From NCBI GenBank assembly GCA_025667525.1, contig CM046875.1:289930140-289994139 (forward strand): DNA of 64,000 nt, in the 5' to 3' direction. Numbering within the stretch: position 1 is the first letter of the stretch; each line of letters opens with the position of its first letter. A model generated the notes under the pieces. That model ran no database searches. It worked only from the letters and a program-made list of their open reading frames with translations, and was not told the DNA's origin. Made by a program: the position numbers and the translations under genes. The DNA comes from Glebionis coronaria. Its lineage: Eukaryota; Streptophyta; Magnoliopsida; Asterales; Asteraceae. Positions 30,471 to 42,910 of this stretch are shown in pieces.

Positions 30471-32281
30471 CAAAGGAGATATTGAAATTCAGTTGTCTAA
30501 ACATTTTAAGAAAGTTAGAAACCTGAATATCATCCTTGTTCTTCAACTTCTCTTTCCTCAACCTTGAGGGATAAAGTATATTGGGTTGAGATGAAGGCTT
30601 TGGAATGGAATTCTCACTCACATCCTTGGGTGGTGGAGGGGTGGGGTTGGAAGGTAAAGGATTTGGGGAAAGTTGTTCTTTTTCCTTAGTCACAATCACC
30701 GGTGTAGGTGTAGGAATCTCGGGTTCCTTTAAACCTTTGCCACTTCGGGTGGTGATTGCTTTCATCTCCCCTCTTGGATTAGCAACGATGTTACTCGGAA
30801 GAGAACCCGAACCAGAGGCTTGATTACTTGGGAAAAAACTAGCCATCATATCCCTTAAGTTATTCGTATGACTGTTCATAGAGTTTCTCATATCGACTCG
30901 AAGATCATTCCCTTGTTTCGCCATGTCATTCCTTAGCTCGGTCGAATATCGTTCCCTTGTTTTGCCATGTCACCCTTCAAGTTAATGAATTGGCTTTGAA
31001 GATTCGTCACCATCTCTCTATTGGTCCTCATGTAAGCTTCGAGGTGGCGCTTGGTAAGCTTGATTATTTCCTTGAGGTGGATATGGGTTTCTTTGGGATT
31101 GATATTGATTGGTAGCTCGAGGTTGGCTTTGATTGTTACGGTTGAAATTGTTTTGGTTTTGGTTTTGAGGAGAAATCGGGTGGAGATAGAAAGTTGTTGG
31201 AACGATAACTTAGCAAGCTACGGTCTCCTTGAGGACGTGCTTGCTAGCCTCCCGTAGAAAAGTTACCGTTAGCGGCATACACATTTTCTGGATTGTCAAG
31301 GGTAGAAGGAAAATCGGTGTATGAATGAGAACCCCCGCAAATCTCACAAGAAGTTGTTACAGCTTTAGCTTGTTGAAATTGGTTTGTAGCCATGGTTAAG
31401 AAGTTTTTGTTCATCTCAGCTATTTGGCGAGTAAGTTCGGTTATCTCTGAGTTGGATGATGTAGAAGAAACATTGGACCTCTGGTTATTCCTTGAAGATG
31501 CAGATGAATCCCAATTTTTGTGGTGAGTGGTCATGTTCTCTATCAGCTCTCTACACTTCTCAGGTCTTCTCTTCATGAATGTACCACCGGCGGCAGCATT
31601 AATCGTATCACGATCACGAAAAGTTAAACCATTATAGAAAGTGTCAATTAAAGTAACGGGGAGCATGTTATGGTTTGGACAACGGTCGATCAAGACATTA
31701 TATCGTTCCCAAGCATCGAAAAGCGACTCATCAGGTTCTTGAGTGAATCCACTGATTTGGTTGCGAAGACTAGTGACCATGGATGGTGTAAAGTAGCGCG
31801 AAAATTTTTTTTGAGTCATGTCATTCCATATTTGAATTGAATTTTTGGGAAGACGATCAAACCCTTTTTCAGCATGGTGGGATAAAGTGTGTGGAAAAAG
31901 GTGAAGGCGAAGAAAATCCATGGAAACACCGGGTAGTTTCATGCTTTGAGTGACGGTAATGAACTTGTCGAGATGTTTTTTGGCATCATCATCCGGTAAT
32001 CCGCGAAACGGGCAAGCGTTTTGAACTTGCTGGATCATGTGATGCTTCAACGAAAATACAGGAGCCGTGATTTGCATCGGCGCAATCGGTCCTCCGCGTC
32101 CGTTCATGGTGGGTTGACAAAGCTCCTCCATTGTGCGTAGGTTAGGTGGGGGAACATTGTTGTTGTTGTTATTGTTATTCAAATTGGGGTGGGGTGGGTT
32201 GTTATTATTGTTATGCACACCGGCCATATCTATGTCTCTAAGAGTCTCGGGCTCAGGATAAGGCGTAGATCGAGTACGCAT
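30471..32281 (-). pseudogene. Athila-type gag (frameshifted)
   Basis: The N-terminal frame (32281 to 31244, 345 codons) starts MRTRSTPYPEPETL and contains an asparagine-rich stretch (residues 23-45), the Retrotrans_gag domain (KHLDKFITVTQSMKLPGVS, FLRLHLFPHTL, LFDAWERYNVLIDRCPNH) and a partial zinc-knuckle-like CEICGGSHSY. The C-terminal frame (30924 to 30466) is proline-rich and ends in LKMFRQLNFNISFAE at the insertion point. Between 30925 and 31243 the frame is lost. Gag builds the particle in Ty3/gypsy elements. Confidence 0.88.
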
Positions 32282-32461
32282 ACACTAAAAGGAAATAAAA
32301 TATTTTTGATTTTTTATCTTTTTTATTGTTTTTGGAATTTTGAAAATTTTATATTTTTGAGGATTTTTGAAAAATTTTTGAGCTTGAAAATAACGTTCCC
32401 AAAAGAACGGATCCAAAAATCCAATTTTTCACACTAAAAACCGTTAATCTTTACGAAAAGA

Positions 32462-32477
32462 GCCGGCAGCGGCGCCA
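32462..32477 (-). promoter_or_regulatory. Primer-binding site of the Athila-type element (tRNA-Asp type)
   Basis: The minus strand reads TGGCGCCGCTGCCGGC, the classic Athila primer site family, about 180 bp before the gag start. Confidence 0.8.
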
Positions 32478-32486
32478 TTTAATAAC

Positions 32487-34150
32487 TGACTTTTTTTTAG
32501 CTTGCTTTAGCATTTGTGTACTCGATATCGTTCTCGGTATCTAATAGAATTCATCACAGTTAATGGTGGAATAGTCGGTAATTGTCACTAAAAGGGGGAG
32601 CTTGATATTATCTATTTCTAATAAAATGACAAGTTAAACAACTAGGAAGAAAGGCTTAAACAAAAATAGCAAAAGGGTTAAAGCGATTAAAAACTAATTA
32701 AAAGTAAATTTTAAAAATAGAACAAAGTAAAATTAAACTAAGACAAAACATGTTCACTAAGTAGAAATTTGGAAAAAACTTACGTTTGAAACTTAAAACT
32801 TTTTAAAACTAAAAAATTAATCCCGTCGGAATGCCCTTTCGGAATCCGATCGGAATGTGGCAAAATGAACTTTGTCAGAATGTCTTTGTCGGAATGTAAT
32901 CGGAATCCGCTCAATCGGAATATCAACAATACTACTGTCGGAATAACAAATCGGAATAACAATCGGAATGTTGCTTTCGGAATACTTCTTATCGGAATAT
33001 CAGTGTCACTTCTGTCGGAATACCAAATAATTTCCCTCGTCAGAATCGGAATCGGAATCCCCGTCGGAATAGAAAACCCTTTTCTGATACTATGTATCGG
33101 AATAAAAATGAAGCTGGTCGGAATATGAAAGCCCTAATCCGATGTGTGATCGGAATGCTTGTCGGAAAGTGAAACCCCTTTCCGACAGTTTTTGAATTCG
33201 AAATAAGCCAAGTTTTTAAGCTCCTTTTAATAAGCTCAAACCAAGACTTAACCAAATTAATAATAAGCCGAAATAATAAGCATAAAATAAGAACTTCCAA
33301 AACTTTAAATAAGCAAATCTTTTAAGACAAACCATAAAAGGATGAAACTTTTTTAGAAAAATGGAAAGTAAATAAACTAAATACAAGATTAGCCAATAAG
33401 CATGATAATCTCAAAGCTTAACCCGTATAAAACTTAGATAAAAACCAAAAGATAAACTTTTGATCTCATAAACATCAAGATGAAACAAAATCAAAGATTA
33501 TTACGAATCAAAGATAAACAAAATAAAGAAAGGTAGAAGAAGATTAAAGATGAAAAGCTTAACTTGAACTTATAGATTAATGATTCCAAAATACAACATC
33601 AAATCAAAGCTTAAACATGAAAATAAAGAAAAGATGAAGTTCTAGTGAGAGAAAGTTAAACACTTTCTCTCTCTAAAACTAAACTAAAACAATTGAAAAA
33701 TGAACTAATTAACTAACAAATAATACCCTCCTAATGTGTCATTAGGAGGGTATATATAGGAGGTGGGGAGTGCATGTGCTGCTTCCTTCTTTCTTTTCAT
33801 CTCGACTCGATTTAAATTCTTTGTCTTCCTCGACGTCGTCTCGGGATTTGTCGATATAATTTTAACTCGTCTTATAATTTTCTTCTATAATTAGACTTGA
33901 GTTCTTCGACTTCATTAAAATTTCGTCTTTAGAATTTTTCTTCGATAAATCTTTAGAATAGGCCTTGGTGTTCCGTTCTTTATACACTCTTGATCTTTTG
34001 ACTTCGTCTTTTGTCGTTTTCTTCGATAAAAGCCCGTGATAGCTCATGTTTTCTTCCTTTTTCATATTTCTATCCTGAAACACAATAGAATAAACCACGC
34101 ATAATTCCGACTTTTACGACATAAAATACATGTTTTGGTCTTGTTATTAT
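32487..34150 (-). repeat. 5' LTR of the Athila-type element, with CGGAAT and AATAAGC words
   Basis: The sequence upstream of the primer site on the minus strand is the LTR; its outer edge near 34150 is approximate because fragment D starts about there. A TATATATA box lies near 33750. CGGAAT occurs 18 times between 32826 and 33170, and AATAAGC six times between 33200 and 33400. No gene is supported; the short frames here are chance. Confidence 0.65.
32826..33170. repeat. CGGAAT word cluster
   Basis: Eighteen exact CGGAAT (mostly TCGGAAT) in 345 bp with irregular spacing of about 8 to 45 bp, plus two CAGAAT variants. This is far above chance, yet not a tandem repeat. Confidence 0.9.
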
Positions 34151-34199
34151 TGGAAATAAGTGGTAAAAGGATAAGTGTTTTCACACTTATTAATCGACC

Positions 34200-35602
34200 A
34201 AATACATCTTCTCATGAAACCATGTTGCATCCCTTCTCCTTTTCGGCTAAGTGCATTCCCTAGCCATATGACCTTGTCCTTGGCAATTGTAGCAAGTCAC
34301 AACCTTTTGAGGACCAATAGGGATTCCATTTCCAGTAGCATGAGAAGTCACGGCTTGAGCGTTCACGGTCCTTGTAGGAGGTCCATATGAATTTTGCCTA
34401 CCCTGAATGGATTGCACCGTCACTTGACCATCTCGAATAGGGGCTTGTTTTCGAGGATTTGAAGAGGTGCGTAGCTGATTGTTTGTTGGTGGAATTCTCT
34501 AGTTGCAACAAGTTTTGACTAATAGGGAGTGAGATGGTTTAGAACATCAGTTGGCGTATCATTTGGAGTAAAGACCGGTGCTTCAATTGGTGGAAGTTCA
34601 TTGGAGTAAAGGGATTGTGCTTGTGGTGCTTCAATTAGAAAGTATCCTTGCTAAGGAGTATAGCCCATTGGAGAAATGATAGCTTGTGATAGAGATGGCT
34701 GATGTGTTGGATGCTGTGGAAAAGACTGTTGATGAACACTTCGTTGATATGCTTGTTGTGGCATCATCAGTGGTTGATAAGATGGTTGTTGTGGTTGCTG
34801 ATATGTGTATTGTGGTGGTTGCTGCAAGTATGATTGTTGTTGATAAGTGTAAGCCATGTTTTGTTGGGGGGTCATATGTTGAGAAGCATACATGGCAAGT
34901 GGATCACGAACTTGTGGTGTAGACAACCGAACCTCGATCACATGGCATTCGTGTTGTTGAAGAAAAGCTTAAAGTTGATCCACATTGGTGTTATGCAAGT
35001 CCTTAGCCAATTTAACAGCCGTTACGTACTTACGCCATTCTGAAGGAAGGGTGTTCAAATACTTGGTGTTTAATTGAAACGTGTGAATTCCCATGCCATA
35101 GATATTGAGCTCATTCAACAAAAGAGTAAATCTCAAATAGTAATCATTGAGAGACTACCCGGGAACATAGGCAAACTTATCAAACGTATCATAAAGCTTA
35201 CACTCTCGTTCTTGTTTAGTTAACGAGGTGCCTTTCATTAGAACACGAATTCTATCTCATAACTCTTTGGCAACTTTATGTTTGCTGACGAGTTTGTAGA
35301 CAATTTGGAGGAAGGGCTTGGAGAATGATGTTTGTAGCGTACTTATCACATTTGTCTTGAATCTTCATATCTCCGCCCAATTCAGCCATTGTGCGAGGAC
35401 GAGTAACTGTACCTTCCATCACAGTACCATAATATAATGGTCCATTGAGCACCGATGCCCAAATGAGATGTCCATTCTCTTTGTTCAACATGTAAAGTTC
35501 CATTCGGGAAGTCCAATCCTCGTACATAGTCTTCTCCAACATTGGTGGACGATTATCCGTACCCGAGAGGATGGACTTATCCGTAAGAGATGTGTACTCC
35601 AT
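34200..35602 (-). pseudogene. Copia D gag fragment
   Basis: The minus-strand frame from 35602 starts MEYTSLTDKSILSGTDNRPPM and has the copia gag block W-x-x-RMELYML...NRPPMLEK. After a frame change near 35290 and stops (TGA near 35255, TAG near 35156), the gag reading resumes through YDTFDKFAYVPG. It continues into a glutamine-rich tail (34941 to 34651) and a CCHC knuckle, CYNCQGQGHMAREC, at 34253-34296. No pol follows. This gag differs from those of A, B and C, so it is a third copia family. Confidence 0.85.
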
Positions 35603-35817
35603 TTCGATAAGTTAAGATTTAAAAAAGTTGATTGAACAATGAGAGAAAGTAAATATGTTTGTTGTTGTGTGTAGAAGTCGAGAAATAATGTTGAAATCCC
35701 CTAAAATATGTTCTCGATGACCAAAAAATTTCAAGACGAACAAAAACTCACGAATGTTCGAAATTTTTTAAGGAATAATTTTTAAATCCTCGGAATATTT
35801 GATCGGAAAACCCTGTC
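35603..35817. other. Short gene-free stretch between copia D and copia B
   Basis: This is the leader side of fragment D, up to the TG that opens the copia B LTR. I see no gene or further signal in it. Confidence 0.5.
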
Positions 35818-36321
35818 TGTTAGGAATAAAATGTAGCCACTACACTTAGACGCTGACAAGAGCAATCGGGACGTTGATAAGAAGAAAACAAGCGTTGACA
35901 AGACAAGCATTGTAAGGAAGATGTCAAACGTTGACAGGATGAAGTCAAGCACTGATAGAATACTTAGTCTACACGTATTATGTTTCTAGTTTGTTTCTAG
36001 TAAAGATATGATCAACAATGTATTTTCTATGTTTATCTTTACCTAAAATAGCTGATACGTAGACTCTTGTACAAGACTCCTTATGTCTATAAAAGGAGGC
36101 CTTTAGGTTTATGTTCGATATATGTTTAACACTTTCATTGTACACAAGTTTGTTTTTATCAATCAAGTGAAAGTTTGGTTTACATTGTTTGTGTGTTCTT
36201 GTTTGAGTATTAACTCCGCATAATACTTAAATCGTTTTATACACAACAAAGTTTCTCTACGTGTTTAACTTGATTTAATCTCGTTTACACAAGCTAAATC
36301 TATCTAAGTTTGGGATCAACA
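35818..36321 (+). repeat. 5' LTR of copia B
   Basis: 504 bp from TGTTAGGAATA to GGGATCAACA. A TATAAAAGG box lies at about 36088-36096. An imperfect 21-bp repeat with C(G/A)(C/T)TGA cores starts at 35851, 35872, 35893, 35929 and 35950. Confidence 0.85.
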
Positions 36322-36323
36322 AG

Positions 36324-36335
36324 TGGTATTAGAGC
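36324..36335 (+). promoter_or_regulatory. Primer-binding site of copia B
   Basis: TGGTATTAGAGC, one mismatch from the usual TGGTATCAGAGC, two bases after the LTR. Confidence 0.85.
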
Positions 36336-36416
36336 TTGTTGAGAAACTTTGATCAAAAGAACACAAGAACCCTAAATCGCCAAAAACCCTAATTTTCACG
36401 AAACCCTAAAAACATC

Positions 36417-39194
36417 ATGTCTACCCCAGTAGTAAACTCCTCCTCCTCCTCCTCAACCCCCAACCTCAAGATTCCCATGCTAGACCCAGATAGTTTTGAG
36501 CTGTGGAAGTTTAACTTTGAACAGTATCTACAAATCCATGACTACACCCTATGGGAAATTATTGAATATGGAAACACATTCAATAAAGCTCAAAAGATTG
36601 CAGCTGCCATCTTACAAAGAACAAATGTTCAAGGCTCTACTGAAGAGGATCAAAAAGAAAAACCTGAAGATGGTAGAGCTGTCTCAACTGAGGATATAGC
36701 AAAGAGAAGGAGTGACATGAAAACCCTAAGCATTCTGAAACACTCTTTGGGACAAGAAAATCAGCACAAATGTAAAAGCTACGAGTCTGCAAAAGATCTT
36801 TGGGCAGCCCTTGAAGTTGCTTATGGTGGTAATGCTGATACTGTACAAGAGAAAAAGAAGCAACTCTTGCATGAGTATGCTGTTTTTAAAGCTCAACCCA
36901 ATGAGAAGCTAAGTAGAGTGAGAAGCAGACTTCTTGACATTACAAGCAAGCTGTCCTTCATGGGAACAGTGCTTGGTGATGTTGATATTATCACCACTTT
37001 TCTTAAAAGTCTTGGTGATGCATGTAAGATTGAAGCAAGATCTATAATTGCTAATAACACTCACAAAAGTTCTACTTTTGATGATGTTTACAATAAACTG
37101 AGGCTGTTAGAGAATGAAACCCTTTTGGATCATGGAAGCAAGTATACCAATGGAAACATGGACTTCTTCTCACATAGTGAAGGTCAATTTGATCAAAAGG
37201 AGTCATACATGCACCTCGTTACTGGATCAACTTGTGTCAACGCTGGATCAAACCCTGTCAACGCCTCACATTCAGACGTTGACACATACAAAGTTGACTC
37301 ACCAAGAGTTAAGCCTGCTGGTATTGATCTAGATACTATGTGTGGACCTTTGCCCAATGGTTCAGTGATTACATATGAGGACCTTGAGCAAATTAGTGAT
37401 GAGCATTTGGAGGAGATGGACATAAAGTGGAATATGGCCCTTGCAAGCATAAGGACAAATAGATGGAATAGAAGATTCAAGAAGAAGATGACTTTTAATG
37501 CTAAGGACACTGCTGGACTTGATAAATCCAAGGTTGAGTGTTATAATTGTCATCTAATGTGACACTTTATGAGAGAATGCAGATCTCCAAGAAGATCTGA
37601 TGCTGGAAAACCCTCAAGCCAAATCATCAAGGCTCAGGATTCTAAAGCTATGGTTGCCATGCAAGACATTGATGGTGTCGGTTGGGATTGGAGCTACTTG
37701 GCCAAGGATGAGAAAGAGAACAAAGCTTTGGTTGCAGAAAAGGAAGAAGAAGAGCATGTTCACTATGCTCTCATGGCACACTCCTCATCTTCATCAGACA
37801 ATGAGGTATATGATGATGCATTTTGTAGTAAGGGTTGTCGTCTAAACACTAAAAAACTTAACAAAGAAGCTTTAAATTTGACAACAGATGTGGTTAATGA
37901 AAGATGTAGGTTATCTAACTATCAACTTGCCCTTACTCAAACTGAAAAACTGTAGCTGAGTATAAGAAAATGGAGCTTGACCTAAAAGATCAAATCAATA
38001 TTTTAAAACATGATTTAAATGCTAGTATTGAGATTAGAAACATCATGGAGAGAGTCAATGCTGACTTACAGGCTAAATTAGATGAGGCTATCAAAAATAA
38101 AGATAATATAGATCTTAAAACTCAGAGATTTGATAAAGCTTCACAAACCCTAGAAAAATGTGTTAGTGAACAAAGGGATTCTAGGGATGAAAGAGTATGC
38201 TGGTGTTCCACCACCTGTTGGGAACTTCTATGGTGTCCTTAGCAAGGACTTGTCTTGGACTGGTTTACTAGAACTCCAAGAAGAGGAATTTATTCCTCCA
38301 CCAAGAGTTCTTACCCCAGTAGAGGAATACAGGAATAAGTTGACTGATTTAGACCAATGGAAGAAAGCCAACCCTACCTTATTTGTTAAGGGTGGCATGC
38401 TTAGTGATAGCCCACATGAGTCTACATCCATCAAAGTGACAAACCCAACCACTGGCAAGACTGTTGACCTTGGCTTAAACGTTGATAGAAAACCTAGTAT
38501 TAAATATGTAGAAATGTATAGAAAACCTAGGTCACCAAAAAGCCAAATTAGTGATAATGGAACAGGTTTCTTTTCTTCTAGACCTAGAGTTATGGCTAGA
38601 AAAGCCTGTTATACTTGTGGAAGTTTTTCACATTTAGCCTATAAGTGTGTCAATGCTTCAAAGGTCAACGTTGAAAAAAAGTCAAACACTGTCAAACCCA
38701 AATCTTTTGTCCAACAAAGTCCATAAGTTGTTAGACTAGCCCCATTCTTTACTAAAGGGTCTAATACTTATGAACAAAGACCTTTTCAGAAGACCAATAC
38801 ATGGTCTAATAGATAATGGATTCCTGTAGCAAACCCTCGGTTCAACGCTGATAAGGGTAATTTCAGCGTTGACAAGACCAAATTAAACGCTGACAGAAAT
38901 ATTGCCAGACCAAATAATGGTAAATATTTGCAACCAAAGGGAAAGGGGTTTAAAGCTTCTTCTAGCTTGACATGGAGACCTAAGCAAGATCAAAACCCTA
39001 ATTCAGATGGAATTTCTATGACCTGTAATAGATTTGATTATATTTCAAAGGTCATAACAAAACTAATTAGGGTTAACTGGGTGTTTAATACAAAAAGGGA
39101 TGAACAAGGGGTTGTCATAAGGACTAAGTCTATTCTTGTTGAACAACCAAATGAATCCAAGTCTGCTCAGGCTTGGGTTCCCAAAGAAAACTAA
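36417..39194 (+). pseudogene. Copia B gag (broken)
   Basis: Starts MSTPVVNSSSSSS. The gag domain (LWAALEVAYGGNADT, KLSFMGTVLGDVDIITTFLKSLG) fills residues 20-240 and a CCHC knuckle follows. A TGA at 37560-37562 replaces the glycine of CYNC....GH within the knuckle, so translation would end there. The same frame goes on to 37955, then a 1-bp shift leads into a coiled-coil-like tail (37970-38150), a further shift, and a second cysteine motif (CYTCGSFSHLAYKC at about 38605-38650). Gag ends in QAWVPKEN at 39194. Confidence 0.88.
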
Positions 39195-39214
39195 TTTGTT
39201 TTCTTTATGTGCAG
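39171..39214 (+). other. 44-nt intron-like segment at the gag-pol boundary of copia B
   Basis: CAG then GCTTGGGT, an ACTAAT branch-point-like stretch, a T-rich tract and GTGCAG. Removing these 44 nt would fuse gag and protease in frame (frame 0 to frame 2). The position matches the 55-nt segments in A and C, though the donor here is GC. Its length is below the usual plant minimum. Confidence 0.35.
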
Positions 39215-42200
39215 AGCATTCAAAAGCAGGTTAATGATTATGGCTATTGGGATAGTGGATGCTCTAGGTACATGACTGGGAAGGAAGATTATCTCACAAA
39301 CTTCACTCCCATTAAGGATGGTGACAAAGTTTACTTTGGAGGAGGATATGGAACTATCACAGGCAAAGGAACTCTTCTCACCAACGATTTGCGTTTTTAA
39401 AACGTGTTTCTGGTAAAAGAACTTGACTATAATCTGTTTAGTGTATCACAGGTTTGTGATAACAAAAATAAGGTTCTTTTCACTGATACTGAATGCTTGG
39501 TGTTGAGCAAAGATTTTAAAATACCAGATGAGAAATTCATTGATTATAGAACACCTAGGCATAAGGACATTTATAATGTGAATCTTAACGGAATTAGGAT
39601 GAATAATAATTTGTCATGTCTATATGCTAAGGCTTCAGTTGATGAGAGTAATCTTTGGCACAGGAGATTAGGGCACATTAATTTTAAAAATATAAATAGA
39701 CTTGTGAGACATGGTTTAGTTGATGGTTTGCCTGAAAAGGCTTTCCACAATGACCACTCTTGTGTTGCATGCCTTAAAGGCAAACAACACAAGGTCTCAT
39801 TTAAGTCTAAACCAGTACACTCTAGTTCTAAACCACTTCACTTGCTGCATATGGATTTGTTTGGTCCAACTAATATAGAAAGCTTAAATGGTAAATCTTA
39901 CTATTTTGTCATCACTGATGATTTTTCTAGATTTACTTAGACTTTCTTTTTAGCTTTGAAAAGTGACACTACTGATACTTTGATTAACTTTATTACCCAG
40001 ATAGAAAAGAAGTCTGGTAATGAGGTTAAGATACTTAGAAGTGACAATGGTGGTGAGTTTAGAAATATGTTGTTAGATGATTTTTGTGCCCAGAAAGGGA
40101 TTACTAGAAAGTTTAGTGTAGCTAGAACCCCACAACAAAATAGGGTAGCTGAGAGAAAGAATAGAACCCTCATAGAAGCAGCTAGGACTATGTTGGCTGA
40201 TGCTCACTTTCCCATTGATTTTTGGGCTGAGGCTGTGAATACAGCTTGTTATGTTCAGAATAGGGCATTGGTCAACAAGATTCACAACAAAACACCTTAT
40301 GAGTTACTTTGGGGAAGGAAACTGAATATTGGTTTTCTTAAACCTTTTAGATGTCATGTAGTTGTGCTGGATACTAGTGATGCCTTAGGTAAGTTCAGTG
40401 CTAAAGGTGATGAAGGCTACTTCATGGGTTATTCTGTGTAGAGTAGAGGATATAGAGTTTACCTTAAGAAAGAAAAACGTATACTTGAAAAAGTACATGT
40501 TAGGTTTTTAGAAAGTAAACCTAGTGATCCTAAAAGTGGTCCAAATTGGTTATTTGACTTGGAACCTCTATCTAGGACTTTGAATTATATGCCTGTTACT
40601 AATCCAAACATTGTGAAGGTAACTTCAAATGTTGTGGAAGAACTAGTTGTTGATGTTTTAGGTAAACAGGTTGATGAAGAGGTTGGATCACAAGCAGACA
40701 AATCAGCACCCATACTTGAGTATGTTACTATTCATATATGGACAGATGCATTTGCTGCTGTTGCTGCTGCTGGAAAGGAAAAAGGTGGTCCCCAAGTATC
40801 ACCAGTTGACAACATGCATGATCTTTCAGGCACTGACAAAGAAAATTCTGGCGATGACAAGACAAATTCAGGCGTTGATGGCTCAAACGTTGACAGCCTT
40901 GGTCCAGGCGTTGACAGATCATTTGACCATATTTCTCTTCCAATATATTTGAACAAGGTGAACCTTCAAACAGAAATGGAGACGTTCATTCAGATAATGA
41001 TGGAAGAGAGTCTGAAGAGGATATTGGTAACATGGAAGATGAGACACTTATTGAGGGAGGAGTGCTTACTTCTACTATCAAAAATCACCCTCCTTCTCTA
41101 ATTATTGGTGATGTGATGACTCTTGTTCAAACTAGAAGATCTCATCAGAATCTTGGTGGATTTATTGCCAATATTCACAAGAAGGTTGATACCCCTCTTG
41201 TTCAAGCATGTTTGTTTGCCTGTATTCTATCACAACAGGAACCCAAGAAGATTTTTGATGCTCTCAAAGAACCAAGTTGGGTGGAAGCAATGCAAGATGA
41301 GCTTCACCAATTTGCTATCCAGGATGTTTGGGAGTTAGTTGATTGTTCCAGATATGTCAGACCTATTGGGACAAGATGGGTTCTTAGAAACAAAAAGGAT
41401 GAAAGAGGCATTGTGGTTAAAAACAAGGCACGTTTGGTGGCTCAAGGATATACACAAGAGGAAGGGATAGACTATGAGGAGGTCTTTGCACCAGTTGCAA
41501 GGATTGAGTCTATAAGGATTTTTCTAGCTTATGCTTCCTGCATGGGCTTTACAGTCTATCAAATAGATGTGAAGAGTGCTTTTCTTTATGGCATAATTGC
41601 AGAGTAGGTTTATGTTATGCAGCCTCCTGGTTTTGAAGATTCAGAACATCCAGACAAGGTGTATAGAGTGAAGAAAGCTATGTATGGACTTCATCAAGCC
41701 CCAAGAGCATGGTATGGCACATTGTCCACCTATATGGTGGAAATGGATTCAAAAGGGGAACCATTGACTAGACCTTATTTACAAAGAAGATTGGTAAGGA
41801 TTTCTTACTTGTTTAGGTTTATGTGGATGGTATCATCTTTGGCTCTTCTAGTCCAAAGATGAGTGAAGACTTTTCCAAGCTTATGATCGACAAGTTCAAG
41901 ATGAGTGAAATGGGGGAGATGAACTTCTTTCTAGGGTTACAAGTTCAGTAGAAAGAAGATGGTATCTTCATCTCTCAAGATAAATATGTAGCAGAAATCT
42001 TGAAGAAGTTTGGATTTTCTCCAGATGAGAAAAGGGCTAGCACTCCTATGGATAGAGAACACCCTTGGGGAAAGGTTGGAGATGGAAAAGAAGTGGATGT
42101 CAGGCACTATAGATCAATGATTGGTTCATTGATGTATCTCACAACTTCAAGACCTGACATCATGTTTGCTGTGTGTGCATGTGCACGCCATCAAGTGACT

Positions 42201-42764
42201 CCCAAAGAGTGTCATCTTTATGCTGTCAAGAGGATCTTTAGATACCTTAGATGTTATCCAGACCTGGGATTATGGTATCCAAAAGATTATCTATTGGAGC
42301 TTATTGCATATTCAGACAGTGATTATGGTGGTGACAAATTTGATAGGAAATCCACAACTGGTGGATGTCATATTCTTGGGAGTAGATTGATCTCTTGGCA
42401 ATGCAAGAAACAAACAGTGGTGGCCAATTCTACAACTGAAGCGGAGTATGTTGCAGCAACTGCTTGTTGTGGACAAGTCTTATGGATTCAGAACCTGCTG
42501 TTGGATTATAGGTATAATTTCATGCATACCAAGATTTTTGTTGACAATAACAGTACTTTATGCATTATTAAAAATCCTATACATCACTCTAAAACAAAAC
42601 ACATAGAAATTAGACATCATTTTATAAGGGATTGTTTGGAAAGGGTTTAATAAAACTAGATAGGGTTGACACAGAAGAAAATGTGTTTGATTTATTAACT
42701 AAACCTTTTGATACTGGAAGATTTCAATACTTGGTAACGAGTATTGGAATGATCAATCTCACTT
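39215..42764 (+). pseudogene. Copia B pol: protease, integrase, reverse transcriptase, RNase H (broken)
   Basis: Protease (WDSGCSRYMTG at about 39250), GAG-pre-integrase (H..H, CVACLKGKQH), integrase core (LHMDLFGP, ITDDFSRFT, PQQNRVAERKNRTLIEAARTM), reverse transcriptase ([29 protein letters not shown]) and RNase H (RKSTTGGCHILGSRLISWQ, KHIEIRHHFI). In-frame stops at 39398-39400, 39938-39940, 40439-40441 and 41605-41607. Frame shifts near 40960, 41750-41870 and 42648. The catalytic motif reads YVDG, losing the second aspartate. No activity is expected. Confidence 0.9.
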
Positions 42765-42856
42765 AATATGTTTTGGAGTCTTATTGTAAAAGTATGAACA
42801 GGATATGCATTGTTATTGGTCTTTTTGTGAAATTAAATTTTCCACTTTATTTGTCT

Positions 42857-42910
42857 AACGCTGACAAAGGTTATCTTAACGCTGATAAGTGTTATCTTGA
42901 CGTTGTCAGC
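42857..42910 (+). repeat. 21-bp repeat in the 3' region of copia B
   Basis: The unit ACGCTGACAAAGGTTATCTT repeats with its C at 42859, 42880 and 42901 (21 bp apart), the last with GACGTTGTCAGC. It is outside the coding region. It matches the LTR repeat core. Confidence 0.85.

Noticed and set aside
35851..42910. CRISPR-like regular spacing in copia B
   Set aside because: The units are short, imperfect, without unique spacers, and lie within a retrotransposon.
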